Source of the DNA: Tubiluchus corallicola
Taxonomy: Eukaryota; Priapulida; Priapulimorpha; Priapulimorphida; Tubiluchidae
NCBI GenBank assembly: GCA_030141605.1
Contig: JAQGDQ010001894.1
Location: 1-21,951, forward strand
Length of the DNA stretch: 21,951 bases
Direction: 5' to 3'
Shown here: positions 1-10,470 of the stretch, one piece after another
Position numbering within the stretch: position 1 is the stretch's first letter
How the letters are laid out: every line of letters starts with the position of its first letter
Translations under genes and position numbers: made by a program
The notes under the pieces: model-generated
What the model saw: the letters and a program-made list of their open reading frames with translations, nothing else
Told to the model about the DNA's origin: nothing
Databases searched by the model: none

Positions 1-63
1 AGGACCCATCTACTTTTCCATTCCATCATGTCTACTAACCCCTGTATCTTTTCATTCCTCAGC

Positions 64-607
64 CCTCCCCCCTGGATCTCTCACAATGACTTCTCTCATC
101 AGTGTTAAATTTCACCATGCTCACCTTCTCTTTTCCCACCCCTCCCCCCTGGATCTCTCACAATGACTTCTCTCATCAGTGTTAAATTCACCATGCTCGC
201 CTTCTCTTTTCCCACCCCTCCCCCTGGATCTCTCACAATGACTTCTCTCATCAGTGTTAAATTTCACCATGCTCACCTTCTCTTTTCCCACCCCTCCCCC
301 CTGGATCTCTCACAATGACTTCTCTCATCAGTGTTAAATTTCACCATGCTCACCTTCTCTTTTCCCACCCCTCCCCCGGGATCTCTCACAATGACTTCTC
401 TCATCAGTGTTAAATTTCACCATGCTCGCCTTCTCTTTTCCCACCCCTCCCCCGGGATCTCTCGCAATGACTTCTCTCATCAGTGTTAAATTTCACCATG
501 CTCACCTTCTCTTTTCCCACCCCTCCCCCGGGATCTCTCACAATGACTTCTCTCATCAGTGTTAAATTTCACCATGCTCGCCTTCTCTTTTCCCACCCCT
601 CCCCCCG
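64..607. repeat. Minisatellite, 75-77-bp unit, about 7 copies, pyrimidine-rich
   Basis: The landmark CACAATGAC (CGCAATGAC in one copy) recurs at 82, 159, 234, 311, 387, 463 and 539, so units are 75-77 bp. The length variation comes mainly from the C-run just before GGATCTCTC (TCCCCCCTGG versus TCCCCCGGG) and from TTT versus TT before CACCATGC. Copies are nearly identical, with a CTCACC/CTCGCC alternation, which suggests recent homogenisation. One strand is strongly pyrimidine-rich (CTTCTCTTTTCCCACCCCTC). It ends abruptly at unique sequence near 608. It probably lies in the upstream intron of the GPCR gene; no coding potential. Confidence 0.95.
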
Positions 608-860
608 GCAGATGACGATCATTATTTCTTACCAGATTTGACGTTTGCTCGTATTACCAGGTTGCGCAATTTCCCGAGGAATTAATATTTAACTTGTTGC
701 TTGGATAATAAGGATAGATTATGCAGTGTAATAATAGTAATGTGAGTTTACAATGAAACAAATTGATATTGGAATACACGGGCGTAATAAAAGCAAAAGC
801 AATCATTTACACAATGGCTGTAGCACAACGACGACAGCAACAACGATTGCAAAAACAAAG
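608..860. other. Unique sequence without recognisable features
   Basis: This stretch sits between the 76-bp minisatellite and the ATG microsatellite. I read all three forward frames for a TM1-type exon and found only short frames with early stops. No RNA gene or inverted repeat stands out. Confidence 0.5.
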
Positions 861-879
861 GCGATGACAGCAACGTCAT

Positions 880-897
880 GATGATGACAATGATATA

Positions 898-957
<60 letters not shown>

Positions 958-1000
958 GTAATGATGATGATGATGATGTTGTTGACAATAATGACTCCGA
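880..1000. repeat. (ATG)n / (GAT)n microsatellite
   Basis: An essentially uninterrupted ATG run spans about 898-957 and continues imperfectly to ~980. On the opposite strand it reads as poly-His or poly-Ser, an artefact of the trinucleotide repeat. Weaker interspersed GAT/GGT/GAC triplets reappear at 1200-1360 and lead into the 170-bp tandem repeat. Confidence 0.95.
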
Positions 1001-1360
1001 GTGGAAATTTTCGTATAAAACAACGCCAACTTTTCAAGCTATTCTTTTGCCTAGTTTGACTAGTGGTAAAGCCAGCACTGATCGTTTACCATACAATAGA
1101 CCAATTTATATTACAATATGGCGCCCAACGTTGTCTGCCTTGATACTCGAGTCTAGCAAAATCGTTTTTCCTTAAAGCTTCTTTTAGTTGAAGATATGGC
1201 GAGATGATATGGTGGTGATGCTGATGATGATGATGGTGATGGTGATGATGACGATGGCGAGATGATCCGGTGGTCATGGTGATGATGGTGATGATGATGA
1301 CAATGATGACAACGACGATGATTACGACAACGACGGTGGTGATGATGATGACGGTGATGA

Positions 1361-1822
1361 TAATTTGATACACATCAATGTAACTTTATAAACAAGAAAT
1401 TGTTTAATAAGTGTCTGCCTCTGTTCTCAGATAAGATAGTGCAAATCCACCGTGAATTATAGCAAGTCAGTGAGTCCATTACAGTAGACAACGACGATGA
1501 CGACGGTGATGGTGATGATGACGATGATGATAATTTGATACACATCAATGTAACTTGATAGACAAGAAATTGTTGAATAACTGTCTGCTTCTTTTCTCAG
1601 ATAAGATAGTGTAAATCCACCGTGAATTATAGCAAGTCAGAGAGTCCATTACAGTAGACAACGACGATGACGACGGTGATGGTGATGATGACGATGATGA
1701 TAATTTGATACACATCAATGTAACTTGATAGACGAGCAATTGCTGAATAACTGTCCGCCTCTTTTCTCAGATAAGATAGTGCAAATCCACTGTGAATTAT
1801 GGCAAGTCAGTGAGTCCATTGT
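1361..1822. repeat. Tandem repeat, 170-bp unit, ~2.7 copies, just upstream of the TM2 exon
   Basis: TAATTTGATACACATCAATG begins at 1361, 1531 and 1701, giving exact 170-bp spacing. Each unit holds a pyrimidine tract ending in CAG then ATAAGATAG, a unique-sequence core (GTGAATTAT...GCAAGTCAG) and a GAC/GAT-rich tail that ties it to the neighbouring microsatellite. The third copy decays after ~1822, 46 bp before the TM2 exon acceptor. The repeat is intronic. Confidence 0.95.
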
Positions 1823-1868
1823 AGTCAGTGGCAGTCGATGTCGTTTTAATCATTTTCATCATTTTCAG

Positions 1869-1970
1869 ATTCGTGGCCAGTCTAGCGGTCACTGATTTAA
1901 TGGTGGGCATATCCATCATCATCTTTAACACAATGGACGAGTACATCTCATTCGAAGACATGACCAAATT
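1869..1970 (+). CDS. Internal exon of class A GPCR: TM2 and start of extracellular loop 1
   Basis: This exon encodes the second membrane helix of the receptor completed by the exon at 8537-9398. It opens with one base finishing a split codon, then reads FVASLAVTDLMVGISIII and on to DEYISFEDMTK. The LAVTD block is the classical TM2 signature, with D2.50 at visible residue 9. The acceptor is a T-rich tract ending TTTTCAG at 1868. The donor GTAAGT starts at 1971 and leaves two bases (TT), which phase 2 joins to the G at 8537 to make Leu. The spliced product places 28 residues between D2.50 and the TM3 cysteine, a normal length for this family. The entry phase implies that an upstream exon supplies two bases plus the N-terminus and TM1. 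I see no TM1-like sequence in 1-1868, so that exon probably lies outside the window. Confidence 0.88.
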
Positions 1971-2210
1971 GTAAGTATGGCTTTCACGGTGGAGATTTAA
2001 AGGAAAACCGGATGATTGTGTAAACTTTAGTTCAGAATAAAGAATACTCTAAAGTATTGAAAACTACAATAGCTTATTTTAAATCAAAGCTTAGATTAAA
2101 TAATAATTACCTCGGACACTCAAATTTCGTTAACCTTTCAAAGCTACGCGCGGCTCAATGAATCTACTAAGATTGGCAGCGGCGCCTTTATGTCACGTGC
2201 GCGTGGTCGA

Positions 2211-2551
2211 CAAATAGAAGGCGGTACCGTGATAAGCATGATCATGAACTGCAGTGTTAGTTTCTGATGTCATGTGACGTAGAGCCCATTTTCCTGACAT
2301 CACACGTTTAAGCGGTACTGTAACACTTACGCAAACGTGCTTGACGCGCAAGGGAAGATGCCTACCATTGCACAAATTGTTGTTAGTTCCTGATGTAAGC
2401 AATAGCTGTGTTCGGTTGCCGTTAATTAACTTTATAAGCTAATTAATCTAATATAAGGAACAATTGTTAACTTTTATAGGCAAGAAAATGTATATTTTGG
2501 ACAGTAAATTAAAATGAAATAGAGTCTAAATAATCGTCCGGTCTGCCTTTA
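2211..2551. mobile_element. Dispersed repeat family A, copy 1 (~340 bp)
   Basis: This segment is clearly homologous, in the same orientation, to 18111-18437. Shared landmarks in order are TACCGTGATAAG, CATTGCACAAA, AATAGCTGTGTT/GATAGCTGTGTT, TAACTTTTATAGGCAA, TATTTTGGACAGTAAATT and AATCGTCC. It has no coding potential. The shared landmarks throughout, with unrelated flanks, fit an interspersed non-autonomous element. I did not find convincing terminal repeats or target-site duplications. Confidence 0.8.
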
Positions 2552-2918
2552 AGCGGCGTGTACCGGACATCCGGAGTGCGTTATTGCGTGTCCAGCTGCG
2601 TGTAGAAAAACATGTGACTAGGTTTGAAACAGACAGTTTTACAACCGATATACGTTCTCCCCTAGTGGGAGCGAACGCTAGACAGATGCAGAACAATGGT
2701 GACCACACTGAACAAGAAATGTTGGAAGAAATGTGAACATTACTATGTAACAATAGTAACAAAGTTAACACTATTTAAAGCGGTTGCATCTTTTTCCACA
2801 ACTTTCGCCAATTTCGCCAATGCTAACTATAGCCGACATGATGATTACGCATTTTTTTCCACGCGAAAAGCTTGCTAAACTTCACCCCAACGTGCATATA
2901 GGACTCATGAAACGCAAT

Positions 2919-3528
2919 TTAACCCTTATAGGGTCACGATTTTTTACAACGGACTTTGGTAACCGGGGGTAAAAGATTACCCCCAGCAAAATTCGTAAAT
3001 TACTTTTGATAAACCGCCGTGTTTCATTAAAAAACAGCAACAGCATAATTTGTGGTTACGCTGACCACCATAGGATACATTATACCTCTGCTTAAATGTG
3101 ACCATGTGACTTACTAGTAATATGAAATTTAAATTCCCTTATCTATGCTGGAACAACTGTAGACAACCTACTTTGCTAGCGCGTGTGCAAAAATCATTGT
3201 TATTTTGAATTTATTGTCTACTACTTTCCTCTTTTAGGTGGAGTAATTTGAGTAACCGACATTTTTTTTATAAGATACATCGCCCGTATAATGTATAGAC
3301 AAGCGAAGTAAAGTTTCGACAATTTTAAAAAATCGACATATTGCATTTTCACTTTTATTTCGTGGTGAGACAATGCGCCTAAAATATATAACTGTGCACA
3401 AAACATATTTAGGATCAGTCATAGAAAAGGTTTGCTGGGATGCGTATGGTAAAAGGGTAAAGTGCAAAAAACTGGTCTGGGGGTAATTTTTCACCCCCCC
3501 CCCCCCCCGGTAACCCTATAAGGGTTAA
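2919..3528. mobile_element. piggyBac-type MITE with TTAA target duplications
   Basis: The element starts TTAACCCTTATAGGGT at 2919 and ends ACCCTATAAGGGTTAA at 3528, a perfect inverted repeat. TTAA followed by CCC is the hallmark of the piggyBac superfamily, which duplicates TTAA on insertion. The similarity continues inward imperfectly: the left end holds GGTAACCGGGGGTAAAAG then ATTACCCCCAG, and the right end, read in reverse, holds GGTTACC, a G-run and ATTACCCCCAG. At 610 bp without any transposase frame it must have been mobilised in trans. A 17-bp C-run at its right end makes a slippage-prone site. Confidence 0.82.
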
Positions 3529-4009
3529 AACAAGCTGCAAACTTTTTTAAGTACGAATTATATAGACAAAATATAGATAAGATTCTGTAGTGACCAGAAA
3601 AATGTCAATTGCATTTTGACAAATAAAACAATTCTGCTGATCGTGGTGCACGCCAAGGAGGTGTCCTTTGTCCAATGTTGATCTCTCGCCATATCAGTGT
3701 GCTGGCAACTTTCTCCTCCACCATCACACCTCTGCAGTACGCATTGATACGCCTGATGTGCGCAGACTACATCTGAGATACTTATTAAACTTCGCGATTT
3801 TCCAATTTTCAGGAAGTCTGTGTGCTTTTAATTACATTTAATTATCAGTTTTCCACCGGAAGTTGCGCAGGAAGTGTAATACGCGCTCTCAGTAGCAACA
3901 GAACAATCTTAGCGCCAAAAACTGTGAAGTCAGGAAATTGAAGATCACAATAGTCAGGGAGATTGTGGCGATAATGATGATAATAACAGCAGTTGCAAGT
4001 TTTCATGCC

Positions 4010-4255
4010 TGGATCAGAAGTAGTAGAGCTAGTAAGAAAAATAGTAAGATTAGAGATGGGGAGAAGGAAGGGAGGGGGAATGAGTGTATGAAAGAATTGT
4101 CAGGATTAGTAGACTTGATGGGATGGAAAAATAGTAAGATTAGGGATAGGAAGAAGGAAGAGAGGGGAGGATGAGTGAATGAAAGAATGGTTAGGGTTAG
4201 TAGACATGATGGAATGGAAAAGTAGTAAGATTGGGGATAGGAAGAAATGAGGGAG
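4010..4255. repeat. Tandem repeat, ~90-bp unit, ~2.7 copies, purine-rich
   Basis: AATAGTAAGATTAGAGATGG, AATAGTAAGATTAGGGATAGG and AGTAGTAAGATTGGGGATAGG recur about 90 bp apart, each followed by GAAGGAAG/GAGGG-rich sequence and GAATGAAAGAAT-type sequence. One strand is strongly purine-rich. The long frames across it on both strands only reflect stop depletion from this skew. Confidence 0.88.
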
Positions 4256-4884
4256 ATAGTAATCGTTATTTTAAAATATATAAAAAGAAAGTGAGAAATC
4301 AAAGTGTACAGTAACTTTTAGGACACCATGTACATGCAAGATCACCATCAACAATACGCTTTACGTGCAATTATACGTGTAATCAAATCAGGTGGCAACA
4401 AATGCACTGACGAATCTCTCAGTGGATACAACTAATCAGATAACGTAATAAATGAATATCAATTACTGGAGAAAAAGGAAGCCACAGTTGGGATAAAGAA
4501 AACTAGGGAAAATCGGGATTCAATAAGCAAAATGACCTGCACGGTTAATTAAGTTCTGTTGTTACACTTGGCCTTCGATCCTTTTACAGAAGACGCCATT
4601 AGCACCACTTACTGTAGATTTTTACCCTAGACATTATCACATGATCTTACAAACCTAATTATTTCTTTCGGACCTCTTATATGTGGAATTCTTTGTAGAA
4701 AATAACGTTACTACTAACTATAAAGTTACTCGCAATGCTACTTTGATACGCCTTATCTGACTCGATACGCACATTTTGAAGATTTCTCAGATTCGTCCTA
4801 GTGAGACTACTATGTACAACTAGAATCCCGAGTGTGCCGCGCGTGTAGCAGAAGGGTGCATAAAAAGTTCCTGAATAAATTGGA

Positions 4885-5395
<511 letters not shown>

Positions 5396-5734
5396 GACTT
5401 GCCAAATCATTGTACTGTGAAAAGTGGAACTGGCTTCCCGAATCGTCCTGATTTGACTTGCGTGACCACCAGCTTCCCTACTTAGGATTAGTCGTCCCTA
5501 AAATCCACTCTAATCAGTCAAGATTTCATGCGTCAGCATAAAAGGAGGACAGAAGCGAATAGAAGGAGAAAAACTCCAGACTAATTTAGGAAATGAAATG
5601 AAACTTCTTGCGCAACGATTCAAAGAAACCGGATTTTATAGAACCAGTTTTAATCAAACTTTTGGCGAACAAATTGAAATGGATAATACAATAGCAAGAA
5701 CTGATCAACATTAGACGCAGATAATCATTTCATG

Positions 5735-6310
5735 GTTGTCAACATCGTCGTCGTTGTCGTCATCATCATCATCATCATGACCACCATCATCGGCATCAGT
5801 GGTAGTAGAAGCATCACTTCGTTCGTCATCATCATCTTCATCGTTATCATAACATTATCATCACTACCACTACCACCACCGTCATCATCATCATCATTAT
5901 CATCATCATTTGCAGCAGCACCAGCATTAGTCACTATAGAAGCATCCCTACCTTCATCACCATTACCGTCATCATCATCATCATCATCATCACCACCACC
6001 ACAACCACCAGCATCAACGTTATCATCACCGTCATGATCATCATCATATTCATCACCACAATTACCATCATTTTTGTCACCGTTATCATCATTAACAAGG
6101 TCACTATAATCCATTAACATTATCGCATCATCCTTCACCACACCATCATCAAAATCATTGTCACCTGTTAGTACTGCCACACCATCCTTTACCATCATTA
6201 TCATCATCCTTGATGAGGTCATCTTCACATTCTTCACTGAAGTCAACATCATTGTTACATACATCACCATTGCCACTATAATCGTCATCATCGTTACGGC
6301 CATCACCACA
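5735..6310. repeat. Imperfect (ATC/ACC)n trinucleotide microsatellite
   Basis: About 570 bp is built of ATC, ACC and related triplets with scattered substitutions. Frames on both strands stay open (Ile/Ser/Pro-rich on +, Met/Asp/Gly-rich on -) because of the triplet period; no domain is visible. This is a diverged relic compared with the pure runs at 4.9-5.4 kb. Confidence 0.9.
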
Positions 6311-6644
6311 ATTCACGAAACTTATCGATGGCACGGCTGATTTTCATCATTTAACCTGAGATATGTTTAATAGGATATAATTAGTCCTTAAACTGCACAA
6401 CAGGACATCAAAGAGTAGAGGCACTGTTATCCAGTTATGACTATGGCAAATTATGTGCCCATTCGACGGTACGTTATTGTACTCCATGCTAAATAAAGCG
6501 AACTGAGCTGAATTCCATCGAAATGACACGCAGAAAACAGCATAGGTTATATTTCAGTGCTGCAATACAATGGAAAATGTGATTAAGCCTACAAGAAGTG
6601 AAAATGTTGTTAATATTGAACATTTCAAATAGCATGCTACTAAA

Positions 6645-6942
6645 TGGGCTAACGTCGTACATTGGCCAACGTCGTACATTGCCTAACGTCATGCGCGGGC
6701 TAACGTCGTACGCGGGCTAATGTCGTACGCTGGCTAACGTCGCACGTGGGCTAACGTCGCACGTTGGCTAATGTCGCACACCGGCTAACGTCACACACGG
6801 GCTAGCATCCTACATGGGCCAACGTCGCACATGGGCTAACGTCGTACGCTGGCTAACGTCGCACGTGGGCTAATGTCGCACACGGGCTAACATCCTACAT
6901 GGGCCAACGTCGCACATGGGCTAACGTCGCACACTGGCTAAT
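6645..6942. repeat. 17-bp CpG-rich minisatellite with a partial 85-bp higher-order period
   Basis: The unit GGGCTAACGTCGCACAT and variants repeat about 17.5 times with almost no length change. Each unit carries one or two CpGs in an otherwise AT-rich, CpG-poor intron. In the second half five successive variants (beginning with the unusual unit containing CATCCTACAT) recur in the same order from ~6799 and again from ~6884, giving an 85-bp higher-order unit, evidence of block duplication. Confidence 0.95.
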
Positions 6943-6957
6943 CCTTATTACTGGCAC

Positions 6958-7918
6958 TTAAAAACATTTATAGTTAAATACAACCCTAACTTTAATAAAA
7001 CTTTTAATTTACATAGTTAAAAATCATGTCAAACGTTTCGACAGAGTTACTGATGTGGTAAATTTACAAACATGCAACAAGTTTATAAACGCAGAGCCTA
7101 TTATGCACTAAATAAGTAGTTAACAGAAGCCAAATAGGCAATGATTAAGCAGACCAGTAAAAATTGATACAGTAAATTATGCACTAATTACGTATTTACA
7201 AAAACCAAATAGGTAAACAGATCAGTAGAAAAGAAATCGACACCGTAAATTATGCACTAATTATGTATTTACAAAAAGCCAAATAGAAAATGAGTAAGCA
7301 GACCTGAAGAAAACAAATTGATACAGTAACAAACAGCTAAGTGTTTGAAAGTAAAGTTAAAGGAATTGAACTGCTCTACACATTAAGAGAAGACTTATTA
7401 GAGTACATAAATCAACTTTCTTTTATTAGTAAGTCCGTGTTAGTAGCTCTGGTCAGAATGCTGAAATTATTAAAATCAGCTTTGATCATTAATGCTCGAT
7501 TCAGGAGAATTTTTTAAGTTTTTGCCATTTGTAGACTGTCACAACTTCTTTACTGGTCTGCTTATTCATTACCTATTTGGCTTCTGTTAACTACTTAATT
7601 AGTGCATAATTTACTGTATCAATTTCTTTACTGGTCTGTTTATTAATTACCTATTTGGCTTCTGTTAACTACTTGATTAGTGCATAATTTACTGTATAAA
7701 TTTCCTTACTGGTCTGTTTATTCATTACGTTTTTGGCTTCTGTTAACTACATAATTAGTGACTAATAGGCTCTGCCTAAATAAAACGGTTGTATGTTAGT
7801 AAATTTACCACTGATGATGACAGCAGCAGCCTGTCGAAACGTTTAGCATGATTTTAACTTTTTAATGTAAAAGTTTTAATAAATTTTTGTTGTTTTTAAC
7901 CACAAATTTATATTTTAC
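6958..7918. mobile_element. Foldback element with long inverted arms containing tandem repeats
   Basis: The left arm (about 6958-7335) and right arm (about 7535-7918) are imperfect inverted copies. Shared landmarks read outward to inward include TTAATAAAACTTTTA or its variant, CAAACGTTTCGACAG, TGGTAAATTTAC, GCAGAGCCTATTA and GTTAACAGAAGCC. Each arm contains a 73-78-bp tandem repeat; in the right arm TACTGGTCTG recurs at 7551, 7629 and 7707. The central ~200 bp is unique. There is no transposase, so this is a non-autonomous foldback-type element, or a recombined tail-to-tail pair of a repeat. It would form a long intronic hairpin in the GPCR pre-mRNA. Confidence 0.8.
7811..7844 (+). other. Hammerhead-ribozyme-like core (incomplete)
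   Basis: CTGATGA (7811-7817), one extra T, a perfect 5-bp stem GACAG/CTGTC with a 7-nt loop (7819-7835), then GAAAC and GTTT (7836-7844) match the order of hammerhead conserved elements (CUGANGA, stem II, GAAA). The extra T between CTGATGA and the stem is non-canonical. I could not find a convincing partner strand for stem I or an unambiguous cleavage site. The corresponding left-arm site on the - strand keeps CTGTCGAAACGTTTG but has lost CTGATGA. Hammerheads are known in Penelope-like retroelements; here activity is unproven. Confidence 0.35.
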
Positions 7919-8239
7919 TTTAGAATTTTTAACGAAGCCAGAAAACTTATTGTCACATATTAGCCACATTAGACCATTTTGTTATATTTCAAGCAAATTT
8001 CAGTAAATTACCTTCATTACCCTATGGCACATCACTGCAGACCTCATGTTCAATTAAAATCAACGACATGGTGTTTAATCAATAATTTATCTCAATTAAG
8101 AGCAAGCAGCAAACGACCATTAATAATGGCAAAATTCTCTCTGAGGTCTGACAAAAATTTATTCTCTCACTTTTCTGTGGTTAGAAATCGATGAATTGCA
8201 GAACTTCATTGAGCAACATGAGTTTTTGTAGTGAACTAG

Positions 8240-8380
8240 ATGAAAGTAATGATGGTGATAACGGTGGTGATGATGAAGATGATGATGATGACGACGATGA
8301 GGACAACGAAGATGATGATGATGAACATGACAATGACAATGAAGATGAAGACGACGACGACGACGATAATAATGAGTTCA
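8240..8380. repeat. Imperfect (GAT/GAC/GAA)n microsatellite near the intron 3' end
   Basis: A GAT/GAC/GAA triplet array ends ~155 bp before the acceptor of the terminal GPCR exon. Asp/Glu-rich and Ser-rich open frames across it are repeat artefacts. Confidence 0.9.
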
Positions 8381-8536
8381 CTCGTAAAAATTAGGAAGCT
8401 GTTAACACCTGTCACCAGTCTTAATCACACTGCAGGTATCAATGAAGTTGAAGGTATTAAATGTACTGTCTAACACTTTATGACGCAACTTCATGAATTT
8501 TTTTCTTTTTTAATACTGATCAACACTTTTTTCCAG

Positions 8537-9398
8537 GGTACCTTGTCTTCTACGTAATGCCATCGTCGACACATGTCTCTGCGCCTCGCTCATCAACCTG
8601 CTGCTCATCACTACAGACCGTTACATCGCCGTCGTTCATCCGCTTCACTACAACATCTTCATCAGCAAGAGGAAAGCCAACATTCTCATTTGTTTCACCT
8701 GGCTCTGGTCCATATTACTCGTTTTCGTACCGGCAATTCTGTGGCACAACGATTACAAGGAGTGCAGACTCGCCCTCTTCTACAACAAAACCCACTTCTA
8801 CGCAATCAGCGGGCAGTTCTTCTTGATACTGACGCTGAAGATCGTCCTTTACGTGAGGATGTTCTACGTAGTGTGGCGCCAGCGGGAGATCATGAAGGAG
8901 CACAAATTACCGGACAACAATGAACCGAAGACGGATACGATGTACGCGCAAAGAATTGCGCAGATCTTTGCCATTGTCTTCGGAGCATTCATCATTTGCG
9001 TCACGCCATTCTACGTCATTCACGTGTACATCATTGCCACTAGGGCCCTGGAACCCGAAAACACGGGGTATGATAGCTTTCAGAAGCGCATCAGCAATGC
9101 CATCATAGTCGCAGACATCTTGATGTTTGCCAATTCCACCATCAATCCAATCATTTACGCCTGGCGTTATCCGGAGTTCAAGCGGAGCTTCAAGAAGATC
9201 ATTCAGAGATGTTGCCACAAAGCAAACCCAAGCCGGTACAACTTCAAGAGGAGTTCACCGGATAACGATACGCAGACGCACGAAGTGTACGAGCTGGTGG
9301 ACTGCAACAACAGCAACGGCAACAATGCGCAGAAGACGAAGCTGGTTAAAAATACTGCTCAGAATACTACAAACTCATCTAATCTTGTGTCATTGTGA
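8537..9398 (+). CDS. Terminal exon of class A GPCR: TM3-TM7 and C-tail, MECA/adenosine-like orphan
   Basis: This exon encodes the rest of a plasma-membrane receptor expected to signal through heterotrimeric G proteins. The acceptor is TTTTTTCCAG at 8536, and TGA at 9396-9398 ends the frame. In visible residues (1 = F at 1870): C37 is the TM3 cysteine (3.25), DRY is at 61-63 followed by IAVVHPLHY, TM4 is ~82-98, and loop-2 C110 is the likely disulfide partner, with an N-glycosylation site NKT at 117. TM5 is ~124-147 with Y139 (5.58), TM6 is ~174-200 and TM7 ~221-241 with NPIIY at 237-241. Helix 8 has basic and aromatic residues (YPEFKRSFKKII) and ends in palmitoylatable CC at 259-260. Oddities: TM6 has CVTP instead of CWxP, and TM5 lacks the usual proline. 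The TM5 end and the TM7/helix 8 stretch resemble adenosine receptors. Known family members range from nucleoside to peptide and lipid receptors, so the ligand is unassigned. The final residues VSL could bind a class II PDZ domain (inference). Confidence 0.92.
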
Positions 9399-10470
9399 TT
9401 AATGTTTCCGTAACATTTTAGTAATGGCCGAACAATGAGGAGCTTTGAGTCTGAAAGTAAAACTTTGAGATGGTTTGCCAGCACACATTAAACGAGCAGC
9501 TTAACAGTAAAAATGAAACTCCACTAACTAAGGTTGAAAAACCGCTTCGAAGACAAGACAAAGATAAATTTGTCCTTGCCTATGACTGCCTGAATTGGAA
9601 AACCAATGAGTAGATAATGTGCAATGTCCACTGTTCATTATAATTAAATTGAGATATTAAAAAAAGAAGTAATGCAGGTAAGAATGTGCTGGCCTGTGAG
9701 GTAAAAACAACTGCTCTCTCTGGTGAGAAGTTTGAGAAACAAGAATTTGTAAATGTAATAACGTCCCAGACAGACATACTTATTTCCAATGGTTTACAAA
9801 ACACTCGCTCATGGCGGATTATATAATATGCCACTGATTTGAAAAGGGGTCGCTTGTTGAAGATAATCATGGCTTGTGATTTGAGGAAGTATTCATTAAC
9901 GTCTTTCAGAGCTAGCATTTTTATGGAATGATCATAAGGAAAAGCTGTCCATTCGATCGAGATGCTCGGGAAGGAGGAATTCCAATAGGGTGAAACATCC
10001 CTTTTGAAACTAAGAAAGAGTTGAAAGCTAAAGTACTTAAAAGGGGGACGATGTTGTGTAGAAACACTCACTTAGATAATGAATGTTTATGCCGTTATTT
10101 GAGGAGATCAGAGAAGATAGCTATATGAAGGATGTGAAGAAATGATTTACTCTACCAATGTAAAAACGAAACCAAAAGGTATAAATAAAAACCCGCAAGA
10201 TTATGAGAAAAGACCATTAATTTCGAATAAGGGACACTTGTGATAAAATCTTGTATTGCCGCCGTTGAACCTCTTTGAATTGACTGGTTACGACACGAGA
10301 GCTTCTCAAAAAAACTAGCATCCCGATTCCCTTCTCCAAGAATTTTTAGATTCATTTCCAGATGTGAAAACGGATAACAATAAAAAAACCAGCTAAAAGA
10401 GAAATACCCATTGAAATATTAAAAGAAGGCATTTACAATTACTTGTGGCAACGTTTTCTGCTGGTTCTAC
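9399..10470. other. 3' flank / probable 3' UTR of the GPCR gene
   Basis: No gene is supported here. The 3' UTR should begin at 9399. Candidate poly(A) signals on the + strand are ATTAAA at 9487-9492 and AATAAA at 10184-10189. Neither has an obvious GT-rich downstream element, so the transcript end is uncertain. A long open frame on the - strand (9580-10071) begins at GTG directly after a stop and has no recognisable domain. Confidence 0.4.

Noticed and set aside
748-1373. Poly-His and poly-Ser frames
   Set aside because: Artefacts of the ATG/GAT microsatellite; no domain outside the repeat.
1-1868. Search for the missing TM1 exon of the GPCR
   Set aside because: No frame with a hydrophobic GN..V-type helix followed by a phase-2 donor was found; the exon is assumed to be upstream of the window.
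1431-1868. Extended TM2 exon starting at one of the repeat acceptors
   Set aside because: All three frames after each CTCAG meet stops within the 170-bp unit, and the acceptor at 1868 gives the conserved TM2 start.
2650-2690. Hairpin CGTTCTCCC...GGGAGCGAACG
   Set aside because: Short imperfect inverted repeat with a 2-base bulge; no transposon or RNA family signature around it.
5725-6340. Met/Asp/Gly-rich - strand and Ile/Ser-rich + strand frames
   Set aside because: Generated by the imperfect ATC/ACC repeat; the triplet period keeps frames open.
6990-7870. Protein-coding transposase in the foldback element
   Set aside because: No frame longer than a few dozen codons; the element is non-coding in all frames.
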